A stretch of DNA of 64,000 nt. Origin: Metellina segmentata. Its lineage: Eukaryota; Arthropoda; Arachnida; Araneae; Tetragnathidae. Position 1 is the first letter of the stretch. Every line of letters begins with the position of its first letter. Made by a program: the position numbers and the translations under genes. This document shows positions 1-10,985 of this stretch, in pieces. The DNA is taken from positions 118,250,557-118,314,556 of the forward strand of contig OX375879.1 in NCBI GenBank assembly GCA_947359465.1. Direction: 5' to 3'. The notes beneath the pieces are model-generated. The model ran no database searches. It was not told the DNA's origin and saw nothing but the letters and a program-made list of their open reading frames with translations.

Positions 1-683
1 GTAATTTTGCTACTCGGTATCTGGAAACCTCAGAATTAATGTTTAATTTTTTAATTTGATTTATAATTCTTTTTTGGGGTTTTTGAATTAAAAACGAGAT
101 GGTTGCGATCATATTTGAGGATTCCCAAGTATTATAAATATGTGTTATTTTTAGCTTATAAATCATTGTCTTCATCAATATTGTTCAAGTTTTTAGTCGA
201 ATTGTTTTACTTCAGAATATATTCAGGAAGTCGAAATACAACACGCTAGAACAGATATTTTTTCAAAATTCTGCCTTTTTTTAAGGATTGGAATTTTGTT
301 TCTGTTTGCATTATGTGTTCCGGTATATTACCTAAATGAAAACATATTCATAGGAAAAGTAAGTGCAAGACTATCCACCGAAAATTCGCCAGTTTTAATG
401 AAATGGAATGCACGGAAATATTCGTAGTCACTCGAAAACTTAAAATCAACTTCAACAGAAGTGTGACGAATATGAAATGGATTATATGGTTGTATACAAC
501 ATATATGCATATTTGCGTCCGAAGTAAATTGTAGAAGCAATGGAGAAGTTAAATTGGTATTAAATTTTTTCCCCCGTACATTCAAATGATGATAATATTC
601 TTTTATGAAAAAGGATTGATGATGACTTTTCAATCAACATATTATTAATTCAACCCGAGCAAAGCCGGGTCTTTCTGCTAGTA
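1..683 (-). mobile_element. ACTAG-type (Helentron-like) element, 5' end inward, cut by window edge
   Basis: Read on the - strand it begins at 683 with ACTAGCAGAAAGACCCGGC followed by TTTGCTCGGG, a short CCCGG...CCGGG-type hairpin, then AATTAATATGTTGATTGAA. The same start occurs at 30107 on the - strand. The body to base 1 is AT-rich with no convincing protein. The class is inferred from shared ends with the copies at 10371 and 16396. Confidence 0.5.
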
Positions 684-944
684 CAATTCATAAAAGGAAT
701 GTGATTAAGATAGAAGTAAGTAAGTGACACAATTAGGAGTCTAATTTGAGTTCTAAGTGGGCGAGGTAAAGGCAATCAGTTCCGGAAAGAAGAATGAGAT
801 ACGCATGAGCTGTGGTGTTGATTTAGGCAAAATAGTCTTTTTCGGCGTGAGATTTAGGACTCTTGCGAGATTTAATTAAAGATGTAAAACTAGAAGATAA
901 TCATTTCTCTAAAGGAAACAGAAGCATTTATATCTAACATTTGC

Positions 945-1300
945 TGAATAACCCGGCATTGCTCGGGTTTCATACATGACCGCGATAGCTAAAATCTGAC
1001 CACGACTTTACCCTGTGTTAACTCAAATGCACAAACTCTGTAAAACGTGCTCCCTTGTCCATGTCCATTTATTGCAGGAAAACAAACTTTAGATTTTAAA
1101 ATTGGGACTTCGAGGGGCACTTTTAGGACTACCTGCGTGCCAATTTTGATGGCTACAGATGAGTCTGAAGACAGGAAAGAAATCGCCTATGTTTTCCGCA
1201 GTGTTCTAAAGTATAAGTGTACCAAAATTGGGTTTGGATTGGTCAAACGGTGTTGATTTGTATAGAGAATATATACTCACATACACATAGACATCCTTTT
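945..1300 (+). mobile_element. ACTAG-type element, subfamily CTGAATAACCCGG
   Basis: It starts CTGAATAACCCGGCATTGCT and continues with a body shared with 28055, 31197 and 50838, including TCCATGTCCATTTATTGCAG, GGCTACAGATGAGTCTGAAG and ATGTTTTCCGCAGTGTTCTA. The 3' end fades near AGACATCCTTTTTAGATA. No intact reading frame is seen. Confidence 0.6.
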
Positions 1301-1674
1301 TAGATACTCGTAAGATAAAATCACGTCCTCTCGACGTCATGATGCAGATAGTACAAATCACAAGAGAATGGTTCAATACATGCCGCATAAAAAATGTTTA
1401 TTGTGGGCCCCTCTACCACCTGTTACAATTTGGAGAGATATTTTAAGAAACACCCTGTGTAGATAGATGTGTAACCCAACTCAACGAAGTACTTTTTGGT
1501 AGACGAAGTTGCACTGTCCTTTATACGTCTCACTGAAAAGGGAACCTAGACCATTGCGCACAGGCATGCCCTTTAATCCAAATATTGCAGGCCACTGCTC
1601 CGGCAGAAAGATTCCCCGGCAAATCGCACAAGAGCATAGCGCGAGTGAACTTTCGTTTCACCCACTTTCAAAAT

Positions 1675-1988
1675 GAACCGGGGGATGCGGTTGCCCGGTT
1701 GGAAGAGTAAAGGATTTTGGAGGGGGGGGGGGGGTTGCGAGTTCGAATCCAATCAAAGACCGTCGTGTACAAAGGGGGCTGTCGTGGCCTCAAATGTTCT
1801 CACGATGGCATGATGTGAGAGTTTGGAGTATGGGGTAACAGGCGTTGTTCTCGCCATCTGACCGTGGTTTAAAATGAGGAGACTTTGTCACTGGATCGCC
1901 TGTAAGCTGTAGCTTCGGGTTTGATCCCGGACAATCACCAATAGCCCGCAGTGTTGCTCCAATGCGACGTTAATTAAAATACCTCCCA
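1675..1988 (+). mobile_element. SINE, tRNA-like head type 2
   Basis: The head GGTTGGAAGAGTAAAGGAT and a B-box-like GTTGCGAGTTCGAATCC are followed by the shared body (GACCGTCGTGTACAAAGGGG, CATCTGACCGTGGTT, ATAGCCCGCAGTGTTGCTCC) and the 3' end GACGTTAATTAAAATACCT. A 14-G run at about 1721-1734 has expanded in the head. Confidence 0.8.
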
Positions 1989-1989
1989 G

Positions 1990-2095
1990 TTGACGAGGCA
2001 ACAATTAAACTGGTGCCCCATTTTCCAAACTTCCGAACCATGCGAACGTGAGGACGTTTGAGGTCACGACAGATTGAACGTGCACCACTTTCCGT
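1990..2095 (-). mobile_element. SINE fragment, reverse
   Basis: This is the reverse complement of the SINE mid-body (CATTTTCCAAACTTCCGAAC, CGTGAGGACGTTTGAGG, GAACGTGCACCA). It abuts the preceding SINE tail to tail. Both ends are missing. Confidence 0.7.
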
Positions 2096-2419
2096 GAACG
2101 ACTACTATAACTCTACTATACTGTAGTTAATTTTGGTTAACTATCCACCTAAATACGAATTCAAAATAAATTATCGTACGAGATATTTTTCTTAATGGTA
2201 TCGATAAGTTTAGAAATGAGCATATAATTTTAAAATGATTAAATAAAAATTAATTTTTAACCCCAAAGCCCCTATGTGCTATGACACATGTCCTTTAACT
2301 AACAACATCACACACTCTCGTGGCCAGAGTCGTAAAACGCTGTACTTTATTAAATAAGTCTGGTTGGTATAAATAGAGCATATCACCAATGTGGTATATG
2401 TATTCAGAATGCTATAGCA

Positions 2420-2848
2420 CAGTGCTTCTCAAAAGTTGAGTCCCGGCATACTAGTGCTCCCGGTGACAAGCTAGGTGCGCCATATGAAATCCCAGATAGA
2501 AATGTGTGGGAATATAAAAATGAATTTAATGTCATATTGTTAAATATTGTACATTTTATCTTCATTTCAGCATTAAAATGTTCTTTGTGGCAGATAATTA
2601 TTATTCTATTAAGGAGAGCAGGAAGAATATTCTGTGCACAAAAAACAGTAGCAAGAAGGTTTTCTACACTTGTTTTAACTTGTTCAAACAGGGCTTGAGC
2701 CGATGCTCATATGCGGCTGCTCAAGGTCGTTTTCCGTTATTTTCATATTTCTATGTATCTTATTCCTTAGCACTTTGTGTGTGGTGCGCCTACGCTTTTT
2801 TGTAGGACTTCAAGTGTGCAACGACTTAAAAACATTTGAGAACCACTG
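2420..2848. mobile_element. Non-autonomous hAT-like element
   Basis: The ends are CAGTGCTTCTCAAAAG on the left and CATTTGAGAACCACTG on the right, an imperfect inverted pair of the hAT/Charlie type. It is 429 bp with no transposase. The flanking 8-mers CTATAGCA and GTATATTA match only partly, so a target duplication is not proven. Confidence 0.7.
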
Positions 2849-2867
2849 GTATATTAGGGGTTACGTA

Positions 2868-3075
2868 CAACGGGTTAATTACTTGATAGACAAGATATCT
2901 CGTTCATTAAGCTCTCGTCGTCTCTTGTCATGAGAAGAATGCTGACCCCATACCTCGATCACCTTATCATCAATAAATCGTCAACACATCTAGATGACGA
3001 GATATCTCGTAATTAGCAAAACTTATCACATCTCGATCGACAAGATATATCATCGAAATTACTTGGAGTGTTGAC
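2868..3075. mobile_element. TTAA palindromic MITE, degenerate copy
   Basis: It contains ATGACGAGATATCTCGTAAT and the family end ACTTGGAGTGTTGAC. The TTAA borders have decayed. Confidence 0.6.
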
Positions 3076-3088
3076 AACAAACCCCCCA

Positions 3089-3640
3089 CTACAATGCCAC
3101 TAAAGGAAAAGCACAAGAAAAAACGGAACATCTTCCATCGATTGCGAAAGTTTCACCACCGGCCGTAAGGACGTGACGTAAGAGTTGTAAAAACGAGACA
3201 ACGGAATCTTGTCGGCTGAAGATGTTCTTCTGGCACACTCCAAGAGGGTGTGGCCCTTGGAGAGAGCAGAAAGGGTGTGCCGGCAGCTCCCGCCGACCCC
3301 TCCATCGCCTGGAACTCACCAGAGACCTTGAGATTTTCCTTCCTCCGCTAACGATTCGCCCGAGGAAGCATGCATGACTCCGAGTCATAATAAACGATTT
3401 CACTGTTTGTTCTGCTGACGCTCTTTGCTTCCTCCAAGAAACGATTTCCCACGTCACTTTGCAAATGTCGATTTGCGAGGATACTTAAATAATTGATTTA
3501 CGACGACTCTCTTATCGGTATTCATTTTACACTGCCTACTTCTGCTCTCTTGTTATATTCTGGATAATGCGTCCGATTCCGGCGACTTTGCATTTGTCAT
3601 GTGGTTTTGAATAAGTCATTTCTTTAAACTAGGGGGAGGG
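3089..3640. other. Unassigned intergenic stretch
   Basis: A 122-codon open frame lies on the - strand at 3089-3457. It has a Cys/Ser/Arg-rich composition and no recognisable domain. I see no transposon ends here. It may be chance in a locally GC-richer patch. Confidence 0.3.
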
Positions 3641-3641
3641 T

Positions 3642-3895
3642 GTTTGAATTAATGTCACACTGGAGAAACATAATGGGCCATTGACGGTGGTTCGGCTTTC
3701 ATACATAGAGAAAGACCAGCGGACAACACACCTCGTGATCTTGAACCACAGTCTGATGACGAGGTAAAACACTTCATTCTCCAAACTTCCACACCACGCA
3801 AGCTTGAGGACATTTGAACCCACGACGTACTTAACGTGCACCAGATCCCATGTAGATGAAAGACTTTGGTTGGATCAAGTTTCGTATTCGAAACT
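3642..3895 (-). mobile_element. SINE, head type 2, reverse
   Basis: On the - strand it has the B-box remnant near 3888, the body TCTTTGGTTG to GCACGTTAAGTACG, then the tail GTGTGACATTAATTCAA. It is moderately diverged. Confidence 0.75.
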
Positions 3896-3896
3896 C

Positions 3897-3953
3897 TCAG
3901 TTTGCGAATCCGCACAACTCCTTCTTGGTGTGTCGAATTTTTTGTTATAGAGT
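3897..3953. mobile_element. Solo Tc1-like terminal repeat
   Basis: TCCTTCTTGGTGTGTCGAAT followed by TTTTTGTTATAGAGTGTA matches the terminal repeat of the Tc1-like elements at 24020 and 48093. No transposase lies beside it. Confidence 0.65.
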
Positions 3954-3959
3954 GTACTT

Positions 3960-4730
3960 CGAAAGGTAATCTAACTCTTCAGCTTTTTATAAACACTGAA
4001 TTGAATACTGAATTTGTCTTTCATTTACTACAATCAAATGAATACCATGCCCTAGTACGTCGCATTTATTTGGGTACGACTAATGAACCTTGCTGCCCTG
4101 CTCCAATACAGCCTACCCAATTAAAAAAATATTTCTAATGCCCAACCGCTGACCTACATTTGGTCTTCAATATTATAAGAGGCAAACTGGCGGCTACTCA
4201 TGAGGTAGATCTCCAGTATGTAAGTTACCATTTCTCCTAGCACAAACGATCACAAACAGTTTTCAAACCTGGATTCTAACCCGAAATCCTCTAGATGCAG
4301 ATAAAGGCTATATGACAACCTGTTTCCCCACAGCCAAATTATTATCAATATCACCTCTTTTGCCTGCAAATAATAAACTTAAAACCAGAATCAACGAAAA
4401 CTACGCCAGTTTTATGAAAGAAAATTCTATATTTTACACAATAAGTCTTTTGATTTAACTAGCAATTTACCTAGCCGCACTTCTCCAGAAAGGTGATAGG
4501 AAGAAACACTGAAATGAAATTCTGATTCAAAACTGAAGATTGATGTGGAACAATTAAGGATTGAATTTAAATCCAAGTATAATTAATAAAATCGCTTTTA
4601 CATTAATAACAACTTCTCGTTTTTTCCTTATTAGGAGAATAGAGCTAAGTAGTTTGTGGAAGAACACAAAATAATTTACAAAACGGTACACGAAGTGTAT
4701 TAAAAGAGAAAAGTAATAAAAATGTAACGA
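3960..4730. other. Unassigned AT-rich stretch
   Basis: Only short chance frames are present. I see no repeat ends and no RNA gene. Confidence 0.4.
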
Positions 4731-4734
4731 TTAA

Positions 4735-5173
4735 GGCCTAGTGCACACATCCGTCCGCTGCTGCGGCAACGCAAGTACGGTCTGAGATACATTAGATCGA
4801 ATGGAATAGTGCACAAATGCCTCCGGCGCCGCTGCGGCGACGCACGTCCAACTTGCGTGCAATTTGTATACCACAGTTACCCACGGCGCCGCAGCTCGCC
4901 GCACACGCGTCTCCGGTCTGAAGTACCTTGTTTTCATAAATAAATGGAATATAAATAATAATTAATAAATGGCTGTATCCAGTAACGTCTATTTTGTTTC
5001 AAAATATACTTTACTTACACCAAGTAAACGAAATAAACATGTTTTCATCGATAGAATATTTTTATTTTGACACGATATGAGTACTTGCGTCATTTCACGG
5101 TTATGTGTGCATGGTTGGGCTTCGGTACTGCAACGGCGTCACACGTTGAAAAACCGGAAGTTTGCACCGGGCC
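4735..5173. mobile_element. PIF/Harbinger-type MITE with TAA duplication
   Basis: The ends are GGCCTAGTGCACACATCCG and its inverse TTTGCACCGGGCC, flanked by TAA at 4732-4734 and 5174-5176. The 3-bp TWA duplication is a Harbinger trait. A related copy is at 56724. Internal CG-rich palindromes (GGCGCCGCTGCGGCG) alternate with AT-rich sequence. Confidence 0.75.
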
Positions 5174-5175
5174 TA

Positions 5176-5500
5176 AGTTGGGCATTTTCTGTAGATGTTG
5201 CTTCCTTACATTTATTTAACCTCTGCATGGAAACATACTATTAGTAACATTGCAGGTAAAATAATCCACAGTCTCAATTTTTACAAGCTTCGTACTGATT
5301 GGTTTTAAGAAAAATTTCCGAGCCTAATCATAAAATATCTTTTTTCACGTTCTAATCATCTTAGATGCTAATAATATGGTAATTTATATGGTTATCAGGG
5401 AAACGTGATTGGAGAAAATGATTTTTGTTCAAAGTTGTATTTCTTAAGTTCCAAAAACCAGATCGAATTCAACTAAATTTTCGTGTTCAAAGTGATCTGA
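5176..5500. other. Unassigned AT-rich stretch
   Basis: Nothing recognisable between the MITE and the next SINE. Confidence 0.4.
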
Positions 5501-5509
5501 TGCAAGATA

Positions 5510-5755
5510 AATCTGTCGTGATCTCAAATATCCTCATGTTGAAGTGGTGTGGAAGTTTGTTGAGTGGAGTGCTCCAGCTCAGCTCAGTATATAACCATAA
5601 CATAAATAACCAGCTCAGTTGTTGTTCTCGCTATATGACCGTGGACACCATATGAGGCTTTGTTCTCGGAATTTTCCCTTCTTAATTGATCCCAGACAGT
5701 CACCAATTGCTCGTTGTGTTGCTCCAGCAGACGTTAATACATTTATCTACCATCT
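5510..5755 (+). mobile_element. SINE, diverged
   Basis: Body elements GTGATCTCAAATATCCTCAT, TATATGACCGTGG, GATCCCAGACAGTCACCAAT and GTTGTGTTGCTCCAG, then GACGTTAAT. It lacks the head and carries an internal CAGCTCAG duplication. Confidence 0.7.
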
Positions 5756-6011
5756 GCTGTCAAAATACTCTCATATTATACAGATAGGAGTCACATTAAA
5801 ATGTAATGTATCTCCATTATAGTAATAGTTATTTATTGGTATTTGATCCAATTGAATTTCGACCGTTTAGTTATATATCGATTCGAATTCTATTCTTCAG
5901 AATTTTTATCTGCGACGTATGGAAATCTTATTCGAAAAAGCAGCTAACTGACGTCACAAGTACAATACGTACATGAAACACGTATCACTTAAGAAACACT
6001 ACCACCATCTA

Positions 6012-7456
6012 CACTCATGTCCATAAATTAAGGATAATTTAGAATCACACAGAAATCGAACTCTAAAGTAAAAATTTCAACTGTAGAATTATCGCACACA
6101 TCTTCAAGAATAATATCCAATTTACAGGAAGCCGTCAGATGACGTCGATAGTACGTCACAATGACGAGAGTGTAAGAGAGGTTAATATAAGGAATCGCAG
6201 TAAAGAAGTAAAATTGTTCACAATCGTTCTGTAAGTCGCTCAGTACCACAACCGAATAGCTATGGCACAGAGGACGCATATCGATGATTTTTTACTTGAT
6301 AGAATTATCGGCCGCATGGAATGTGGGCATACTCAGACGGAAGTTTCAGTGGAACTTGGAATCGCACAAAGTGTCATCTATGCTTTGGCAATGATTCCAA
6401 AATGATGGAAATGTCAGTAGACGTTACAGTACAGGTCACCCCCGAATTACAACGCCGAATGACGATCGGTATTTAGAAGTAACTGCAAAAAGAAGCAGAC
6501 GGAGCACGGCATCCGACCTTTCTCGTCAGCTATCTACAGCCACGAGTACGCCAGTTTCAAGGCGCTCACGGCAACTAAAAGTGGCCAGCAGTTAGTTAGC
6601 CTGTAGTAGAGAACATACAATGTGGACATCGTCACAGTGGGTTTCTGTGATGTTTTCCGACGAGTCCAGGTTTAGCTTGCAGTCTGATTCACTGCGAACG
6701 CTCACATGGAGAACGCCAGATACCCGCTACCACCAAGACAACATCATTGAACAACACCATTACGATTTGTGCAGGATTGCTTGTTTGGGGAGGAATTATA
6801 CTGGTCTCCAGAACAGATTAAATGTACAAATCGAAAACATGAGAGGCCAAATTTACCGGGACATCATTCTGGAACGACATTTAAGTTTGTTTAGGGGTAC
6901 CATGGGCGCAGAATTTGTGTTTATGGATGACAAAGACCGTCCTCACCATGCAAACATTGTAAACGAATGCCTTGAATCTGAGGATATCACCCGTATGGAA
7001 TGGCCAGCATTTTCACCTGACTTGAATCGGATAGAGCGTATGTGGGGCATGTTTTACTGACGAGTTGCAGCCCGTCAACCATCTCCTGCATGTGTACCGT
7101 TACTTCGGAGAGCATTGCTTGCTGAATGGTGCGATGTTCCATAAGATCAGCTCGATAATTTGATCCTCAGGATGCCTAGGCGTTGTACGGACTGTATTTC
7201 ATCGTCTGGAAGACATACAATGTATTCACCATCATATCAACCATGTCATGTTAAGTTTTTTGTTATGTCGATATTTTTTGTAGTTGCTCCAGTGAGCAAA
7301 AATCGTAGTTTTTATGAATGGTATCATACATACACCATCTCTTTTGTTCTTTTTCTTTTATTTAATAAATGGGCTTTATGAATAAGTCATGTTTGTTTTG
7401 TTTCTGAACCTTTATTTGCCGGAGCTGGCATTATCCTTAATTTATGGACATGAGTG
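6012..7456 (+). mobile_element. Tc1-like DNA transposon with both ends
   Basis: The inverted ends begin CACTCATGTCCATAAATTAA and are about 27 bp long. TA lies on both sides (6010-6011 and 7457-7458), the Tc1 target duplication. Length is 1445 bp, close to the family norm. The interior carries a broken transposase in the same orientation. Confidence 0.88.
6262..7390 (+). pseudogene. Tc1-like transposase, broken
   Basis: It starts MAQRTHIDDFLLDRIIGRME then CGHTQTEVSVELGIAQSVIY, an N-terminal helix-turn-helix. It continues with the frame VMFSDESRFSLQSDS (first catalytic Asp) and ends with MEWPAFSPDLNRIERMWG (the Tc1 WPxxSPDLNxIE block with the final Glu). The middle Asp is visible only in a degraded FMDDKDRPHHAN. 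Stops and frameshifts make it non-functional. Confidence 0.8.
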
Positions 7457-7517
7457 TATATATTGCTTGACCCAAAATGACACACAGATGCAGGCAGCAT
7501 TGGGCTTACCACTAAGT

Positions 7518-7600
7518 TAACAATCCAAGTGGTTTGAACGAGATATCTCGACTAAGATCTCGCCCATTTTACTAATGACGAGACTATTACTCCAAGGGGA
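7518..7600. mobile_element. TTAA palindromic MITE fragment
   Basis: It reads AACAATCCAAGTGGTTTGAA then CGAGATATCTCGACTAAGAT and TACTAATGACGAG, the left half of the family. The right side passes into the neighbouring tandem repeat. Confidence 0.6.
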
Positions 7601-8560
7601 ATATAGATCCAAGAACGAAAAACAAACTGTCCCTTGCCTTAAACTGGTGAGTGTGAGCAGGTTTTGGAACATCATGAGAGGATTTTCACTACAAAGTAGT
7701 TTTCAACTCAAAGATAAACCACAAGGAGGGTTAATCCAAAAAACATAGAATGGTTAATTACTCCACAAAACGGAACCATGCAAGAGACAATAGACAATAG
7801 ATAACCCTTACCTCAGTTCATATCTTCAGTTTAGAACATGTTTTTGCATCAGAGGCTTTCCGCTACAGTGCAGGTTTGGACTCAAAGATAATGCCCAAGA
7901 GGGTTAATCTAAAAAGCATCGAATGATTAATGCTCCATAAAACGGAACCATACAATAGGGAAGATAACGAATTCCTAACCTAAATTTATACCCGACAGTC
8001 TAGAACAGATTTTTTTCATCAGAGGCCTTTTACTGCAGTCGATTCAAAGATAAACTGCCAACCAGACGGTCGAGTGGTTAAGGTGTTAGCCTGTAGATAC
8101 GAAGTTTCTGGTTCGAATCTGGGTCAGTATGTAATGATGTTTGTAAGCATATGGTGTAGAGGGGGCTGGTGCACCTTAAATAGGTCGTGGCCGAAAGTCC
8201 TCACGTTGGGTAGGTGTGGAAGTTTGGAGATTGAAGGGCCAGCTCAGGTGTTGCCGCGTCATCTAACCGTGATTCAAAATGACGTGGTGTTGTCCTCTGA
8301 TCTTTCCCTTAGAGGATCGATCCCGTACCGTCGTCAATCGCCCGTTGTGTTGCTCTAGTACTACTACTACGACGTTAATTTAAAAAAATTACCAATTACC
8401 AAAGATAAACCAACAAGAGAGTTAATCCAAAAAAACATCGAATGATTAATTGCTCCACAAAAGTGAATCATGAAATAGGGAATAGAACTCCCCAGACTAC
8501 CATGTATCCCAAGGTTTTAGAATCAAAAATGAGAACACCGCGTCATCTATAATTCACAAC
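7600..8560 (+). repeat. Tandem repeat of about 165-170 bp, four units, split by a SINE
   Basis: Units share ACTCAAAGATAAACCACAAG, GGGTTAATCCAAAAAACATA and CTCCACAAAACGGAACCAT. They begin near 7707, 7879 and 8043, with a partial unit before. The fourth unit is interrupted at 8055 and resumes at 8400 after the SINE. Confidence 0.8.
8056..8399 (+). mobile_element. Full-length SINE, head type 1, with target duplication
   Basis: The tRNA-like head has an A box (GTCGAGTGGTTAAGGTG) and a B box (GGTTCGAATCT). The body follows (GGCTGGTGCACCTTAAAT, CATCTAACCGTGATTC, CGTCGTCAATCGCCC), then the tail GACGTTAATTTAAAAAAATT. CAAAGATAAAC flanks it at 8045-8055 and 8400-8410. Confidence 0.9.
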
Positions 8561-10156
8561 TCAATATTATTTTCTTGGAAACCACAACATCGCTTCATCT
8601 ATGCACAGTGTACAAATTACCCTAATTTGCGAAAGGTCAGCTTCGGCGAAGGGCACTTCGGTAACATTGTCCGCGTTTTGCATTAAGTATTAACGGTATG
8701 TGCAATAAGATGACGGCGTACTTCTAAAACGAGGTCCGTATTATTTATGAGCCTTCCTCCCCCCGTGTTGTTCTTCCTGAAATGCCATCCCCAGTCGTCT
8801 GGTGTATTGTGGAAATAAATAAGTGGTATAAAAAGGACATTCAATCCATCTAAGTGTCCCATGGAAGCCACACCTTAAGAGACAGTGACAGCCGGAGGAA
8901 TACGCCCATTGGGATTATCATCAAATTCGGACCTGTTTCATTCAATAAGACAGTTTTTGAGGCGGGGACGCATATTCTATTTAGCGGTAGTGTTTTTTTC
9001 CGACACGAGGCGTCGCTTCTTGTTCGGTTTCAGAACGATTTCTAGTTTTACTTTTTGTCGCAAGCATTGAGTATAACGGAGTCAATCCAATTAGTTTGCG
9101 CCGTAATTAACTGCTTGTATCTAGAGAGGCATGGTGTTGAAAAGCAAAAAGTTATAAAATATAACGAATATTAATAGTGCCTCACGAGACCTGATGTTTA
9201 GAAGAAAAAGTGATAAAATATTACAGTAGTGGATATTGGGGCGATTTTGTACCACAGTAATAAACTGGAGTAGGACTCAGTTGGATACATTTACAAGATT
9301 TTTATTACAACTTGAAACGTCTAGATTAACTATAGGATGACTATATACACAAAATGTACATGGGACATTCAACTAACGAATGTTAAAGAATAAATAAACA
9401 ATAAGCTTTTCTCCACTGTTAGTTTTTGTTCACTGGTGTTTAACTTCACCGTATAGCTGTCTAACGAGAGCTCTTTCTTCGCCACCTCGTTCCAATGGTA
9501 CCTCGTCTCGTCACCCCAGTTTCGTTTCCTCCGGGGGTAGTCCGTCTCCATCACGGCATGTTGATTCTGCTGTTTTTCAATGACACCTGCAACATTAAGG
9601 GGTGTGAACTCCACAGCTGTGAGCCTTTTCCTTGGATTTCAGAATCGTTAAAAAAGAACGTGCGTGACAGGCAGAGCAAGAAGTCAGATTACATGCCGAC
9701 CCTAAGACAGATTTAATGTCTTTATGACCCGAGTTACCACAGAACTGTAAACACATGTGTTCTTTTTGGGTGGACCGTCTGCCTTTTTCTCGTGGAAGGT
9801 CCAAGATAATTTAGGTGTTGACAACTTGTTTTATAGTCGATGGTGATCAGAATCGTAGATGTGAGAATACGAGACCGACCGGTTAATGGGGTTAGGAAAA
9901 ACTTCGGAAGAAAGGTCCTCATGTTATCGTCTTTTCCCAGTCGTCACAATGTAAAGATACATCTTAATAGAACGAAATGAACAGCTCGACTGTTGGATAA
10001 ATTTAACGCGATGATCTTTAGGTAGCAAAAAAAGATGCTTGTTATGTCTTGTAATACAGAAATAACAGTGTATCTCCAAGTCCAAGACATTTAATAATTA
10101 TGAAGAGACATCGCAACAGACAAGCATAAAGAACGATACGAACAGTGTGACGCAAA
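8560..10156. other. Unassigned stretch
   Basis: Several open frames of 60-81 codons overlap on both strands (for example 9369-9614 and 9595-9804 on -). A Cys/His-containing - strand frame at 9595-9804 looked faintly like a transposase tail but does not match a motif I can name. No ends or splice pattern seen. Confidence 0.3.
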
Positions 10157-10879
10157 CAGTGATGTAGCAAGGTCAGGTGGTACAAGGTGCGGAAAATTTC
10201 CCCCTGTTAAAATTATTAAAAGAAACAATACGATACAATTACTACTGTTATTTTCTGCTTTATTTCTTTGCATTGAGACACAAGCACTTAAAGACTTATT
10301 TACTAAATCGGTTCTCTGCAAATTTTAAAATGACATCATCAAAATCAATTGCTTTTGCTATTTTATTTTTAACTAGCAAAATACCCGACCTTACTCGGTT
10401 TGAATTGGTTTACTGTATATTGAAGAGATAATCAAAATATATAATGACTTACGTGTTTTGTAGAGTAAAAATTTATTTCAACATCTTTCGCCATCTTTAT
10501 ATTTTCTACAACTTACTTTGGATATGCATGTGTAGGATTTGTGTCCATTCATGTAATACATTTCACATACATCGCACAATTGCTGTATGACAAAGCTACA
10601 AAATGACGAAAGGTGATACTAAGGTTACTGCTATAAAAGACGATTTATAGGAAGATTTGGAATTCCCTTTCTTAAGTTATTTTCATGTTCAACTCAATTA
10701 ATTAAAATTACGAATTACGGCGAGTGCTATCGCACTCATAGTCAACAAAACAATATTTTTTTACTTGTGGCACTCTTGCCTCCGGTATGCGACATTGTGA
10801 AATTTTGCAATCTTCCCCTGTCATTATTACAACGCATTTTTTAATGTTGGAAAAAGTTCCAGTTTGGATTAATAAACAT

Positions 10880-10985
10880 TATTATTCTTTCAATAACGGC
10901 ATTATTCTTTAAATAACGGCATTATTCTTTAAATAACGGCATTATTCTTTAAATAACGGCATTATTCTTTCAATAATGGCATAAC
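10880..10985 (+). repeat. 20-bp minisatellite in half A
   Basis: The unit is ATTATTCTTTAAATAACGGC, about five copies. The duplicated half A has a second array at 11516-11635 and the copy at 16396 a third at 16885-17005, so unit number and sequence vary between element copies. Confidence 0.9.

Noticed and set aside
3089..3457. 122-codon - strand frame as a gene
   Set aside because: Composition is Ser/Arg/Cys-rich without a domain; no promoter, splice or poly-A signal evidence. Kept only as an unassigned stretch.
8074..8358. Frames of 60-95 codons such as MVKVLACRYEVSGSNLGQY and similar ones at 14158, 23209, 27012, 47109 and 60456
   Set aside because: All lie in SINE bodies and repeat the same pseudo-peptide because the repeat is the same. 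They are not proteins.
9595..9804. Cys/His-containing - strand frame as a piggyBac C-terminal domain
   Set aside because: Spacing of Cys and His does not fit the domain and neighbouring frames give no other transposase block.
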